Shown here: positions 19,044 to 31,139 of the stretch, one piece after another | Layout: the number at the start of each line of letters is the position of its first letter | Numbering within the stretch: position 1 is the first letter of the stretch | Source of the DNA: Sclerotiophoma versabilis | Taxonomy: Eukaryota > Ascomycota > Dothideomycetes > Pleosporales > Didymellaceae | Assembly (NCBI GenBank): GCA_012274445.1 | Contig: JAAROD010000058.1 | Location: 806,001-870,000 of the forward strand | DNA length: 64,000 bases | Direction: 5' to 3' | Notes under the pieces: generated by a model | Seen by the model: the letters and a program-made list of their open reading frames with translations, nothing else | What the model was told of the DNA's origin: nothing | Databases searched by the model: none | Position numbers and translations under genes: made by a program

Positions 19044-19542
19044 TGTTGAAGTTGTACTTTCAAGCAAAGCTCGTAAGCACTATTCGTATTGGTTCTCAGG
19101 GATGAGCGCTGGTACAGGAAGGTCCGTAAGGGTTGGGGTTATTGCCTAGTGAAACACCGTGGCAATAGAGGGTAACAATGAGTAGTATAGAGTAGACTAT
19201 CTAGCTCGAGAGTTGGGGTCGAGATTCCAAAGACAAACTTGATTGACTAAGTTGAACACGAACCATAAGGGTTGTGTTCCTACTGACTATATACTTGCTA
19301 TGGGGTAATGCTCGTTGACGAGCGACTAGGGTCAGTCCAATGAAATACATAGCGTTGCTCGTTGACGAGCGATAACATACGATGCTCGTTGACGAGCAAG
19401 TCACGTGTGTCATGCTCGTTGACGAGCATGTCACGTGACCGTACAAAGGGAGATCCTTCCTGACTCCGCCCCTGGTTCATGGGTGAGGGCTGTGGTTGGC
19501 TACTTAATCACTGTGCCGCTTCGTCCGCACAGGATCGTAACA
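19044..19542 (-). repeat. G2 5' LTR
   Basis: 499 bp, by eye identical to 12545-13043, with the same four palindromes at about 19309-19437. The primer-binding site lies at 19030-19043 and has the self-priming form seen in G1. Confidence 0.95.
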
Positions 19543-19547
19543 CAGAC

Positions 19548-19687
19548 CTACTACTACCTATAAGCTTAATTCTAGAGTTATATAACTAATATTATTTCCT
19601 TTATATATAAACAGTTATTACGTCTAGATAGATAGGTACTAATTAATTATTTAATTACCTAAGTATTATACTATAAGCTTATTAATA
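19548..19687 (+). repeat. Copia LTR1, second part
   Basis: 140 bp that complete the 292-bp LTR begun at 12393. It ends TTATTAATA, as do the other two LTRs. Confidence 0.85.
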
Positions 19688-22600
19688 ATTATAAGCCTAG
19701 CTTCTAAAGAGTAGAAGATCTCTCTACGCACTTAGCTAATTAAGCCTTTTAGATAGTACTTAACTACTCTAATTAAAACTCTCTTTTACTCTGCTACTAA
19801 ACTAAATAATAGGTAAGCTAGTTAACTATAGCTTATAAGCTTTATTAGCTATACTAGCTAGTGCCTACTAGCTGCACTCTAGAAATAACTAGCCTAATTA
19901 GTATATTTAGCTTACCTAGTAAACTAAGCTATATAATATATAGAATCTTATTAACCTAGACACCTTTAATACGCTAGGTATATATAAAGAAGCCTCTAAG
20001 CTACCTACTATTAGCTTAATTATAGAGCTAGAAGCTGCTAGGCATTTATTAACTAGCTTAACCTATAATAACTATCTATATATATAAGCTACCTATAGCT
20101 AGTCTACCTAACCTACTAAAGCGTAATTAAGCTCTAAGGTATATAACTATAAGCTTATAAAATATAAAATATAAATAAGTAAGTAGGCTACTAAGGTAGA
20201 GTATCTTTAGAAACTATAGAACTAGGTTAATACTATAGTAGCTCTATTAATTATCTTACTAGTAATAGTGCAGCTTATTACTAATAATAAGACTATACTA
20301 TAATTACTTATATAAGCACTATACTAGAAGCTTACTTCTACTATACTAAGTACTAAGAACTAAGTTAGGATAGAGTATAGAGCCTACTTTAAAGTAGCTA
20401 GGTAAGAATAAGCTACTCTATAAGACTAGTACTAGAAGTAGTTATACCTATATATAAGAGCTAAGTCTTATAAGCTTATAGAAGTTAATAGAAAGCTTAC
20501 TATTTAAGATTTTCTTAATATATTAGAGTATAGAATTACCTTAGAATAGGCTTATACTATATACTAAAGAATTATCTAGAATACTATCCTAGAGCTTAAA
20601 ATACTTAATTTAGACTAAGTAAGTAGAGTCTTTAGTAGCTTAATATATAAATATATAATTAAGTTAGATAAAAATAACCTAAAGGTATTTATAACCTTTA
20701 GTAATTAATTAGATACCTAAGGAGCTTCTGCAGGGAAGCCTAATAGCTTAAGTTTAAAATAAATAAGCTATAGTTACCCCTATAAGACTAAGAGTTATAC
20801 CTACCTATAGAAACTAATACAGTACTAAGTACTTAAGACTATAGTAATAGGCTTATCTTTACCTCTATATAGACTAGAAGACTAAGCTTATTAGTAAATA
20901 CTCTAGAAGCTTAATTATAGAGAGTTTAAAGACCTTAAGAAGAAAATTAAGTAACTTAGCTAGTACTTAAAAACTTACTACTTAATCTAGGCCTTAGGAG
21001 GTCCCTAACTAGTAGCTAGGATACTATAAGTTAAGTTTCTAAGTAATATATAAGCAGCTCTAATTAACCTAAGAATAATAAGTGCTTTTAGTAATACCTA
21101 GCTAATAAGAAAGACTTTAGAAGTATATAACCTTATAGATTTTAATACTTATCTACTCTCTAAAAGTATAATTCTAGATAATAGAGCTGCTACGCACCTA
21201 GTTAACAGTGCTAAGTACTTTATACCTAGGTCTTTCTGCCTATCTAATTCTAGTAATACTATAGAAGTAGGCACCTAAGTATTTTTTATAGTAGGCTAAG
21301 AAGCTTATTTACTTAAGAACGCTCTTTATAGAAAGCATAGCCTATATACTAAGAACCTACTTCTTTAGAATATTATTATAGTTAAAAGTTTCTATATTAA
21401 TATTATTTTAGAAGCTAAATTATAAGAAAAGAGAGTATAGTACCTAGAGCTTAATAGTACTCTATAGGTAGAATATATTAAAGACCTTAATATAAGTATT
21501 ATATATGCTACTCTATAGTATACTTATAACCTTACTTTTCTTAAATATAAACCTCTTTCTTACTATTCTATAAGCCTTCTAAATATAGTAATAATAAAAT
21601 AATTATATAACTTCTATTTCTATAGCTTAAGTAAGCGCCTCTAGTATACTAGAGCTAGCTACCTTAGCCTAAAAGCTCTATAAGTACTTATAAAGCGTAT
21701 ATATAGTATATATATAGCTAAAGTACTCTAGAAGAATTATAAGATATATATAATAACCTATACTAAGTAGGTAGTATTATAAAGAAAGTATAAGAAACTA
21801 GCTTACCTCTTTTAGTAAATTAGCTAGAACCTGTTTAATATACCTCTAGGCTATAAAAGTAAGTTATAGATACTTTTAATTAAGAAGTACTATAGTAGAA
21901 AGCTCTTTATATACCTACTATAGAGAAAGACTTAAATTAAAATTCTTTAAGTTCTTACTATTTTTTTAAGCTAGGTAGCTACTTAGTATAAGCTTAAAAT
22001 CTATAAGATTAGCTAAGATAATAATACAGCTATACTGCTATAGTAAGAGAGCTCTGCATATAAGCGCTAGGTACTTAATATAGAGATTAATATTAAGTAT
22101 ATACCTTTCTATATATATAAGCTAAATAGCGTAGTAGAGAGAGGTAAATAGAAGATAATTACTAAGTTAATAAAAATAAAGAGTAGTATAAACCTACCTA
22201 AGAAGCTCTAGCTAAAAGTTATTATAGCTACTATATAGCTCTATAATATAAGTTCTATATACTTAAATAAGCTGTATAGCCTAAATAAAGAGCTTAATTA
22301 GTAGTTTAAATAGTACTTTTAATAGTACTAACCTAAGCAGGTAAGAGCACTTATAGCTAATCTAAGATCTAATTAGAGCAGAATATATATATATAGCTGC
22401 TAAGCGTATCTCTTAAATAGAGAATAAGTAGCTAGCTATAATAGAAAGAGCTTTAAAGTTACTCTAAGAAGTTATATTAGTTACCTTATTAGTTATTAAG
22501 CTTCTAACATATACTATATATAGGTACTCTAACTTAACTAGGTAATTATAACGCGTAATATAACCTTTAATAAGGAGCTCTTTTATAACTAAGTTAATAA

Positions 22601-25185
22601 GTTAACTATACTTCTAGTTATAGAAGTAGTAGAAGTTATATAAGTTCTCTATAAGCCTAGTAAGATAGTAGATATAAGAAAAGTAATTAAGCTCTCTATT
22701 ACTAAGAAAGAAGATCTATTACTTAAATTACTCTCTATATAATAGCTTAGAGGTAAGCTCTTAGAAAAAGCTTAATTAGTAAAAAGCTAGTCTAGTAATA
22801 AGTAAGCTTCTAAAGTAGAGACTATATAATTAGTTAGCTTAGCTAGTAAACTAATAGAAATCTATATAGGGCGCTAAGAACTAGGCCTTCTCTTCTCTAA
22901 CCTAATACTAGAACCTAAGTAGCTAGTAGTAGGCAGGGAAGCTCCTATAGAAGAGTACCTGTCTAGAAGCTTATAGAAAGTATACTCTACTATTAAAGAA
23001 AAGAGCTCTCTAGTAGGTAATAAGGATTATAATAATCTACTAATAAGAAGACCTAACTTTCTAATTATTCTTATACCTTCTTAGAGATTAATAAGAGTAG
23101 GTAAACTAACTATAAACTGTACTAATTAGTATAGAACTATTAGCCTACTAATATAATTAAGCTATAGGCTATATAACTAAGAGTATAATAAGCTTAGAGA
23201 AGATAATAGAGCAGGTATATATACTATAATAAGCTTAATAAAGTAAGATAGTTACCTTTAGCTACTTAGAAGCTTATTTAATTATATAAATAAGTATAGA
23301 AACTAAAGAAAAAACCTTATTATAATCTACGTAGTTATTATAGCCTTAGTAATAAGGTTAGAAAAACTATTAGCTAAAAACAAGTAGTAGGTATACTATA
23401 ACTAGCTCTCTCTAGTTTCTAATATATAGAAAGAGCTTACTAATTACCCTCTAGGTACTCTATTCTACTAGGCCTGTATAAAAGAGATTATAACGCTTAC
23501 TAAGAAAAATACCTAAAAAGAAATAAATAAAATAAGCTTCTAGGCTAGAGCTCTACTACTTAAATAGGTATTTACTTATAAGCTTAATTAAGACAGCTAC
23601 TTTATAAAATATAAAGCTAGAATATATATATATAGAGACCTCTAGATAAAGAATTTAATTAAGTTAACCTATACTATAATACTTACTATAAAGTCCTTTT
23701 ATATAATAGTTACTATAGTAGCTTAGTTTAATTTAGAGCTGCTGCAGTATAATATAAGCAGCGTGTTTCTTAATATAAGCTACTAAGACTAGCTGCTAGT
23801 ACTATATAAGCTGCCTAATAGATTTAAGAAGCCTAAGTAGGTAGTACTACTACTATAGGCTCTATATAGTCTCTAGAACTCCTCTATTCTATAGTATAAA
23901 AAGCTATCTAGCACCCTTTAGAAGCTTAGTTTAACAGCATTAAAAGAAGAGCTATACTTATTCTTTAATAATAAGTAAAAGATTATCTTACTCTTCTATA
24001 TTAATAATATTCTTCTTACCTATTATAAGAATAATTAAGTAGCTATAGAGTAGTTAATAAGCTTATTAATAGCTAAATATTAGATTATAGATTATAGAGC
24101 TACTAAATAGTTCTTAGAAGTTCGCATTATATAAGATTAAGTAGCCTAAGTAATAATACTTACTTATAACTCCTATATTAAGAAGCTTACTACTAAGTTT
24201 AAGGTTTTAGAGAAGAAGTTACTCCTAAGCATTCTCTTTTCTATAATTAAGCTTTAGAAGTATATAGAAGAAGCTCTAAAGTAAGAAATTAAGGCTTATT
24301 AGAAGTAGGTAGAGTTAATATTATATACTATAATTATAATACAGCTAGACGTTGCGTATATAGCTTCTTAGCTATCTTACTATCTAATAAATTCTAGAGC
24401 TGCTTACTTCTAAGCAGCTGCTTAAGTTATTAGCTACCTATATAGAACTAAGCACCTAGGTATATAGTATAGAGCTTATTTAGGTAGCTAGCTTCTTATA
24501 TATAGAGACGCTTTATTTACTAATAATAGTAAATTATATTAATTATCTTAGGGGTATATTATATAGCTCTTTAGTAGCCTAATTATATAAAAGGCAGCTA
24601 GGCAGTCTATAGTAACTACCTTAATAACTAAAGCTAAACTACTAGCTCTTAAGTATATAGCTAAGAAGAGTACTACTTTAAAGTAATTTCTCTATAAGCT
24701 CTGCCTTAACCTAGAGGTTACTTAGAAGATATTCTATAATAATTAGTAAACTATATAGTTAGTAGTAGAAGAGAGTAAGTAGCTTACTACCTAGCTGCGC
24801 TATATAGATATACAGAATATATAGCTTAAATAAGAGTATATAAAAGGTACCTTTACAGTAACCTATATAAAAACAAGTAAGATACCTACTAATAAGTTAA
24901 TAAAAGCACTTCTTAGGTAGGCTTATAAGTGCTTTTTAACCTACCTAAACCTTTATAATATAAATAGTAAGGTACTATAGGTTATAGAGTTATAAAAAGA
25001 GTAGTTAAAAGAGAGAGTAAATAATTAATTTAACTGCTAGAGAGGATAACCTTCTCCCCTTAGGTGCCTACTACTAAACTCCTAAATCTAGAGCTCCTCT
25101 CTTAGTCTCTGTTAAAACTATAACCCTCTGCTAGAAGCTTCTTTATTATACGCTAAGTAATATATAGGTTTATAGACCTCTATAA
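19688..25185 (+). pseudogene. pol: Ty1/copia Gag-Pol coding region, RIP-ruined
   Basis: Reading through stops on the plus strand I can follow a copia polyprotein. A protease motif ILDNRAATHLVN (Ser/Gly mutated) is near 21171, then GAG-pre-integrase and integrase to about 22450. RT runs about 23480-24350, with the catalytic YVDD reading YINN at 23997-24008 (both Asp lost by G-to-A). RNase H is at about 24390-24950 (KAKLLALKYIAKK, LRYIDIQN). The frame cannot be translated. The order integrase before RT fixes it as copia, not gypsy. Confidence 0.85.
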
Positions 25186-28100
25186 GCTTATTAGTACTAA
25201 ACTATATTATAAGAAAAGAATAGTAACCTATAGAAGTAGTTATACTTCTAGATGCCTTTAGCTTATTAGTAAGAGTAATACTAACTACCTTAAAGAGGCT
25301 AAGGCTATAAGAGCTATTAGTTTATATACTATAAGCTTAAGAAGCTCTAGAACCTATATAGAGTAACAGGAATACTCTAAAGAGTACTAGAAGTAGTAGT
25401 AGGTGTAGGGGCTAGTGTTAGCTATATTATAGTACTACGCAGCTAAGCTGTTAACTAGCAGAGCGTATATACAGCCTAAGTAGAGTATAGTTCTACACTT
25501 ACTCTGTATAGTGCCTATAATAGGCGTAATAGTAGTAGTAGTAGTAGTAGCAGGGGCAGGAGCTAGCAGAGGCAGAGGCAGAGGTAGTAGTAGTAGTAGA
25601 GAAGGCAGCTAGAGAGGGGGCAGCAGCAGCAGGCAAGAGGGGAGAGAGCTAGAGTCTCTAATAGAGCCTAGGGGCCTAGTAGAAGAAGCTTAATTAGCTA
25701 AAGCTAAACTACTAATACCTAAAGGTAAAACTAAGTAGTAGAGGTAGGCAGTAGGCGCGCAAGGCGTAAGGAGTAGAGCATAGGTAGTAGTAGTATAGTT
25801 AGTAGTAGTAGTAGCAGTATAGTAGCGCTTAGTATTAGTAGTAGTAGCAGCAGTAGTATATATAAGGTGCTTAGACTTAGGTTCTTTCTATTTAAAGTTA
25901 GCTAAATAGTTAAAAAGAGCCTAAGAAAGCTATATAAGAAGCTTAATTAGAAGCTGTCTAAGCTAGTAAGAAAAAAGTAGCTGCTTTCTAGCTATAACTT
26001 AAGCTTAAATAATAAGTTATAAGCAACTTAAGAGGTATAAGAAGCTTAAGAAGCTTATAGTAAGTAGCTAAATAGGTAGAAGAAGCTTAAATTAAGAGTA
26101 AAATAAAAGAGTACTTACAGCTATAGTAATAGACTTAAAGATAGTTAAAATTAGTAAAAAGAGCTAATTATATAATAGTTAGCCCTAGTAAAGGTAAAGT
26201 AAGCTACTTACTCTATACCTATACTACTTATTACTATAAGATATTATATAAAAACTCTAACTATAAATAAACTAGGTAATAAAGAAGTTAAAATTAAGTA
26301 GATAGTATATAGTTAAGCTATATATTTTAAGTTAAGTATCTAGTAATATATAGAGCTACTTAATATTATAAGGTTAAAGTAAAAGTATAAACTAATATAA
26401 AAAGTTTACGCTAGTAAAATAAGCTTTTCTAATAATAATTAGAAGCTTAAAACAGCGCCTTATATAGAAAGTATAATAATTACTACTAAATAAAGTAATA
26501 AGCTATATAGTAGTTTATTAGACACTCTTTTATTTATAGAAGACTGTCTAGAGAATATATTATATAAGTAAGCTACTAGCTTACTACTAGGCTAAGTAAG
26601 GTATTAGCGTATTAGAGCTAGGTATTACCTAAAGTATAAGCCTATACACCTAAGCTTATAGCTAACTCTTAAGAAGCTTAGTAGTTAAGCTAACTATAGT
26701 TAAGTAGACTTACTACTACCTATAAGCTTAATTCTAGAGTTATATAACTAATAATATTTCCTTTATATATAAACAGTTATTACGTCTAGATAGATAGGTA
26801 CTAATTAATTATTTAATTACCTAAGTATTATACTATAAGCTTATTAATAGCTTATTAGTACTAAACTATATTATAAAAAAAGAATAGTAACCTATAGAAG
26901 TAGTTATACCTCTAGACACCTATAGCTTATTAGTAAGAGTAATACTAACTACCTTAAGAGAGCTAGAGCTATAAGAGCTATTAGTTTATATACTATAAGC
27001 TTAAGAAGCTCTAGAACCTATATAGAGTAATAGAAATACTCTAAAGAGTACTAGAAGTAGTAGTAGGTATAGAGGCTAGTATTAGCTATATTATAGCACT
27101 ATATAGCTAAGCTATTAACTAGTAGAGTATATATACAGCCTAAGTAGAGTATAGTCCTATACTTACTCTACGCAGTGCCTATAATAGGTATAATAGTAGT
27201 AGTAGTAGTAGTAGAGGTAGAAGCTAATAGAGGCAGAGGCAGAGGTAGTAGTAGTAGTAAAGAAGGTAGCTAGAGGGGGGGGGTAGTAGTAACAGGTAAG
27301 AAAGGAGGAGGCTAGGGTCTCTAATAGAGCCTAGGGGCCTAGTAAAAGAAGCTTAAATAGCTAAAGCTAAACTACTAATACCTAAAGATAAAACTAAGTA
27401 GTAGAGGTAGGTAGTAAGTGTATAAGGCGTAAGAAGCAGAGCGCAGGTAGTAGTAGTATAGTTAGTAGTAGTAGTAGTAGTATAGTAGTACTTAGTATTA
27501 GTAGTAGTAGTAGTAGTAGTACGTGTAAGGTGCTTAGACTTAGGTTCTTTCTATTTAAAGTTAGCTAAATAGTTAAAAAGAGCCTAGAAAAGCTATATAA
27601 AAAGCTTAATTAGAAGCTGTCTAAGCTAGTAGAAAAAGAGCAGCTACCTTCTAGCTATAACTTAAGCTTAAATAATAAGTTATAAGTAACTTAAGAGGTA
27701 CAAGAAGCTTAAGAAGCTTATAGTAAGTAGCTAAATAGGTAGAAGAAGCTTAAATTAAAGGTAAAATAAGAAAGTACTTATAGCTATAGTAATAGACTTA
27801 AAGATAGTTAAAATTAGTAAAAAAGGCTAATTATATAATAATTAGCTCTAGTAAAGGTAAAGTAAGCTACTTACTCTATACCTATACTACTTATTACTAT
27901 AAGATATTATATAAAAACTCTAACTATAAATAAACTAGGTAATAGAGAAGTTAAAATTAAGTAGATAGTATATAGTTAAGCTATATATTTTAAGTTAAGT
28001 ATTTAGTAATATATAAAGCTACTTAATATTATAAGGTTAAAGTAGAAGTATAAACTAATATAAAAAGTTTACGCTAGTAAAATAAGCTTTTCTAATAATA

Positions 28101-28512
28101 ATTAGAAGCTTAAAATAGTACCTTATATAGAAAGTATAATAATTACTACTAAATAAAGTAATAAGCTATATAGTAGTTTATTAGATGCTTTTTTATTTAT
28201 AGAAGACTATCTAGAGAGTATATTATATAAGTAAGCTACTAGCTTACTACTAGGCTAAGTAAGGTATTAGTATATTAGAGCTAGGTATTACCTAAAGTAT
28301 AAGCCTGTGCACCTAAGCTTATAGCTAACTCTTAAGAAGCTTAGTAGTTAAGCTAACTATAGTTAAGTAAACCTACTACTGCCTATAAGCTTAATTCTAG
28401 AGTTATATAACTAATATTATTTCTTTTATATATAAATAGTTATTATATCTAGATAGATAGGCACTAATTAATTATTTAATTACCTAAGTATTATACTATA
28501 AGCTTATTAATA
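25186..28512 (+). repeat. Tandem repeat: copia 3' tail plus LTR, two copies
   Basis: Unit 1 is 25186-26849 and unit 2 is 26850-28512, about 1.66 kb each; each ends in a 292-bp LTR (26558-26849, 28221-28512). They are colinear and differ mostly by C/T and G/A changes. Each tail has low-complexity (AGT)n/(GGC)n stretches and a RIP-ruined Lys/Gln/Glu-rich frame on the plus strand. Confidence 0.88.
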
Positions 28513-28973
28513 ATAGGTAAGCTAATTACTTTTACTAAGCCTTTACTAAACTCCTCTTTATTATAGCCTAAAATACTATAAATTAGTGCTATATAAAGTA
28601 AAACAAGCTATAATATTACTTAAATACCTCTTTTACTTTATTCTTATATATTTATATATTATATCCTATCTAGTTGTACTATTTATAGTATTATTAGGAT
28701 AGTTTACCTTCTTTAGTGTGCACCTACTTCTTTAGCTTCTTTCTATTACTACACGCCCTAAACTTCTTTAGAGCTACTAGTTACTACCTATCTCTAACTA
28801 TTAGAGTTTCTTTCTTCTAAACCTACTTTCTTTTATATAATTTTTATTGCGTAGTAGCCTTATTTACTACCTAAAGCTTACTAATTTCCTGTTAGGCTAA
28901 AACTAGCCTATAGGATAAAATTACTCTCCTCTTTATGTAGTACTTAAGCGTACTTAGAATAGAATTAGGTAAG

Positions 28974-29472
28974 TATTAAAGTTATACTTTTAAGTAAAGC
29001 TTGTAAGTACTATTTATATTAGTTCTTAGAGATAAGTACTAGTATAGAAAGGTCTATAAGGATTAGGGTTATTACCTAGTAAAATACTATAATAATAGAG
29101 AGTAATAATAAGTAGTATAGAGTAGACTATCTAGCTTAAGAGTTAGAGTTAAGATTCTAAAGACAAACTTAATTAACTAAGTTAAACATAAACTATAAAG
29201 GTTATGTTCCTACTAACTATATACTTGCTAGGAGATAATACTTATTAATAAGTAACTAGAGTTAGTCTAATAAAATACATAGCATTGCTTATTAATAAGT
29301 AATAATATATAATACTTATTAATAAGTAAGTTATATATATTATACTTATTAATAAGCATGTTACGTAACAATATAAAGAGAGATTCTTCCTACCTCTGTC
29401 CTTAGTTTATAGGTAAGAGCTGTAGTTAGCTACCTAATTACTATACTACTTTGTCTGCATAGGATTATAATA
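28974..29472 (-). mobile_element. RIP-ruined solo LTR of the G2 gypsy type
   Basis: 499 bp, matching the G2 LTR along its length after C-to-T/G-to-A changes, including the four palindromes, which now read around CTTATTAATAAG. A 5-bp target duplication, GTAAG, is present at 28969-28973 and 29473-29477, so the single LTR arose by LTR-LTR recombination. Confidence 0.92.
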
Positions 29473-29610
29473 GTAAGCTACTCTACTACTTCTTATACTT
29501 CTTTTAAATTAGAGTTAATTAAGACCTAAATTCTAAAGTATTACTAGAGGTTTATAACTACTAGGGCTTACTATTAGTAAAGAGTAGTAGTAATAGAGTC
29601 TGTAGCTTTA

Positions 29611-31139
29611 TATTATTATAGGCTAGGTTCTAGCTCTATATACGCGCTATATAGTATATATAGCTATTATTATATAATTTCTACCTTAAGCTTCTAATTA
29701 ATATATAGTTAGCTCTATTTAGTTCTTATATAATATAACTCTGCAGCCTATATATAGAACTCTATTAATTAATCTTAGTTCTATATACTAGTTACTAGTT
29801 AGTTTCTATATACAGCTTCTATATAGTATTAGAAGTAATAGCCTCTTATATATTAATTAATTACTCTAGCTAGCTAGCTAGCTAGCTAGCTAGCTAGCTA
29901 GAGACTATCTTTTATAATATCTAGCTAAGATTAGTTATCTCTATTATTACTTATATAATAGTTATAATAAGAACTCTAGAACTAGTAAGTAGAAATTTAG
30001 TTACTCTATACAGACCTAATAGCTTCTTACTAGAACCTACTTTAGGTTTAATAATAGCTCTCTATATAACTAGAATTAGTACTCTACCTACTAGACTTTT
30101 TATACTTTAATAGAAAGCTATATATACTCTATATATAGTTACTATCTATCTAAGCTAAGCTTAGATTAGAACGCCTCTTTAGAGTAAATGCGTTTAACTA
30201 TATATAGAATAGACTTAAGTAGCCTTAGCAGGCCTCTATTCTTTACCTCTGCTAGCTAGTAGAAGATACTTAGTCTTAGGATCTAGATACTATCTTCTCT
30301 TTCTTCTAACGCCTCTACTATAACCCTTAGAAACAGTAAGAAGCTATTTAATATTTCTCCTCTATATAGTAAAGAGATAATAAGTCTCTTATTATATACC
30401 TTACACGCTTTAAATATTTAATATATAAAGTAAACGCGTTCTTTTAGCCTACTATATTCTGTATTATGTTTCTCTACTAAGAATTCTGTTAGTCTTTCTA
30501 CTAGTCTCTTAAAGAGTTAACTAACTCTTTATATAACCTTTTCTATAATAAATATATAGAGCTTATATAAGCTTATAACTATTATATATAATAACCTATT
30601 TCTAGTCTAAAACCTTCTTATATAGATATATATAAGATAGAAGGTATTAAGATAGGTATAGTATATTCTACTAGATTCTACTAATTCTTAACCTTATTAA
30701 TAAAATACTAATCTTTCTACCTTAAGAATAACCTATGCCTCTGCTATAGATTATATAACTACTAGATTATAAGTTACCTATAATCCTCTTACTAGAATAC
30801 TCTTCTAGGTATAACGTATATAGATATAACCTATATAAATAAGTCTATAGTATATAGTATAACTCTAGATACGCTATATACTCTCTTTTAGAAAGAAGGT
30901 ATTATTATAGGCTAGGTTCTAGCTCTATACACGCGCTATATAGTATATATAGCTATTATTATATAATTTCTACCTTAAGCCTTTAATTAATATATAGTTA
31001 GCTCTATTTAGTTCTTATATAATATAACTCTATAGCCTATATATAGAACTTTATTAATTTATCTTAGTTCTATATACTAGTTACTAGTTAGTTTCTATAT
31101 ATAGCTTCTATATAGTATTAAAGGTAATAGCCTCTTATA
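29611..31139. mobile_element. Direct-repeat-flanked element, possibly a non-autonomous LTR element
   Basis: Two direct repeats of 240 bp (29611-29850 and 30900-31139), both starting TATTATTATAGGCTAGG and ending GCCTCTTATA, surround about 1.05 kb of AT-rich sequence with no recognisable coding. The form suggests an LTR pair around a deleted or non-coding interior. I could not find a clean target duplication. Confidence 0.6.
29866..29901. repeat. (CTAG)9 microsatellite
   Basis: Nine tandem CTAG units in the interior of the direct-repeat element. The unit is its own reverse complement, so it could form a hairpin. Confidence 0.95.

Larger units (their letters stand above)
12545..19542 (-). mobile_element. 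G2: intact Ty3/gypsy chromovirus in the copia LTR
   Basis: A complete element of 6,998 bp on the minus strand, with 499-bp LTRs (12545-13043 and 19044-19542) that look identical and a perfect 5-bp target duplication, CAGAC, at 12540-12544 and 19543-19547. Gag, pol and R-U5 are nearly the same as in G1; the 3' block (pol tail, antisense ORF and U3) is unrelated. There is no RIP, and all frames are open. Confidence 0.96.
12393..28512 (+). mobile_element. RIP-ruined Ty1/copia element with three LTRs
   Basis: LTRs of 292 bp at 12393-12544 + 19548-19687 (split by G2), 26558-26849 and 28221-28512. The internal region, 19688-26557, reads on the plus strand with many stops as protease, integrase, RT and RNase H. 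A second copy of the last 1.37 kb of internal sequence lies between LTR2 and LTR3, so the order is LTR-internal-tail-LTR-tail-LTR. ATAGG flanks the whole. CA dinucleotides are depleted throughout. Confidence 0.88.

Noticed and set aside
5198..19542. Inversion between G1 and G2 as explanation for the missing G1 target duplication
   Set aside because: G2 has a perfect CAGAC duplication and its flanks join into a continuous copia LTR, so its flanks were not exchanged.
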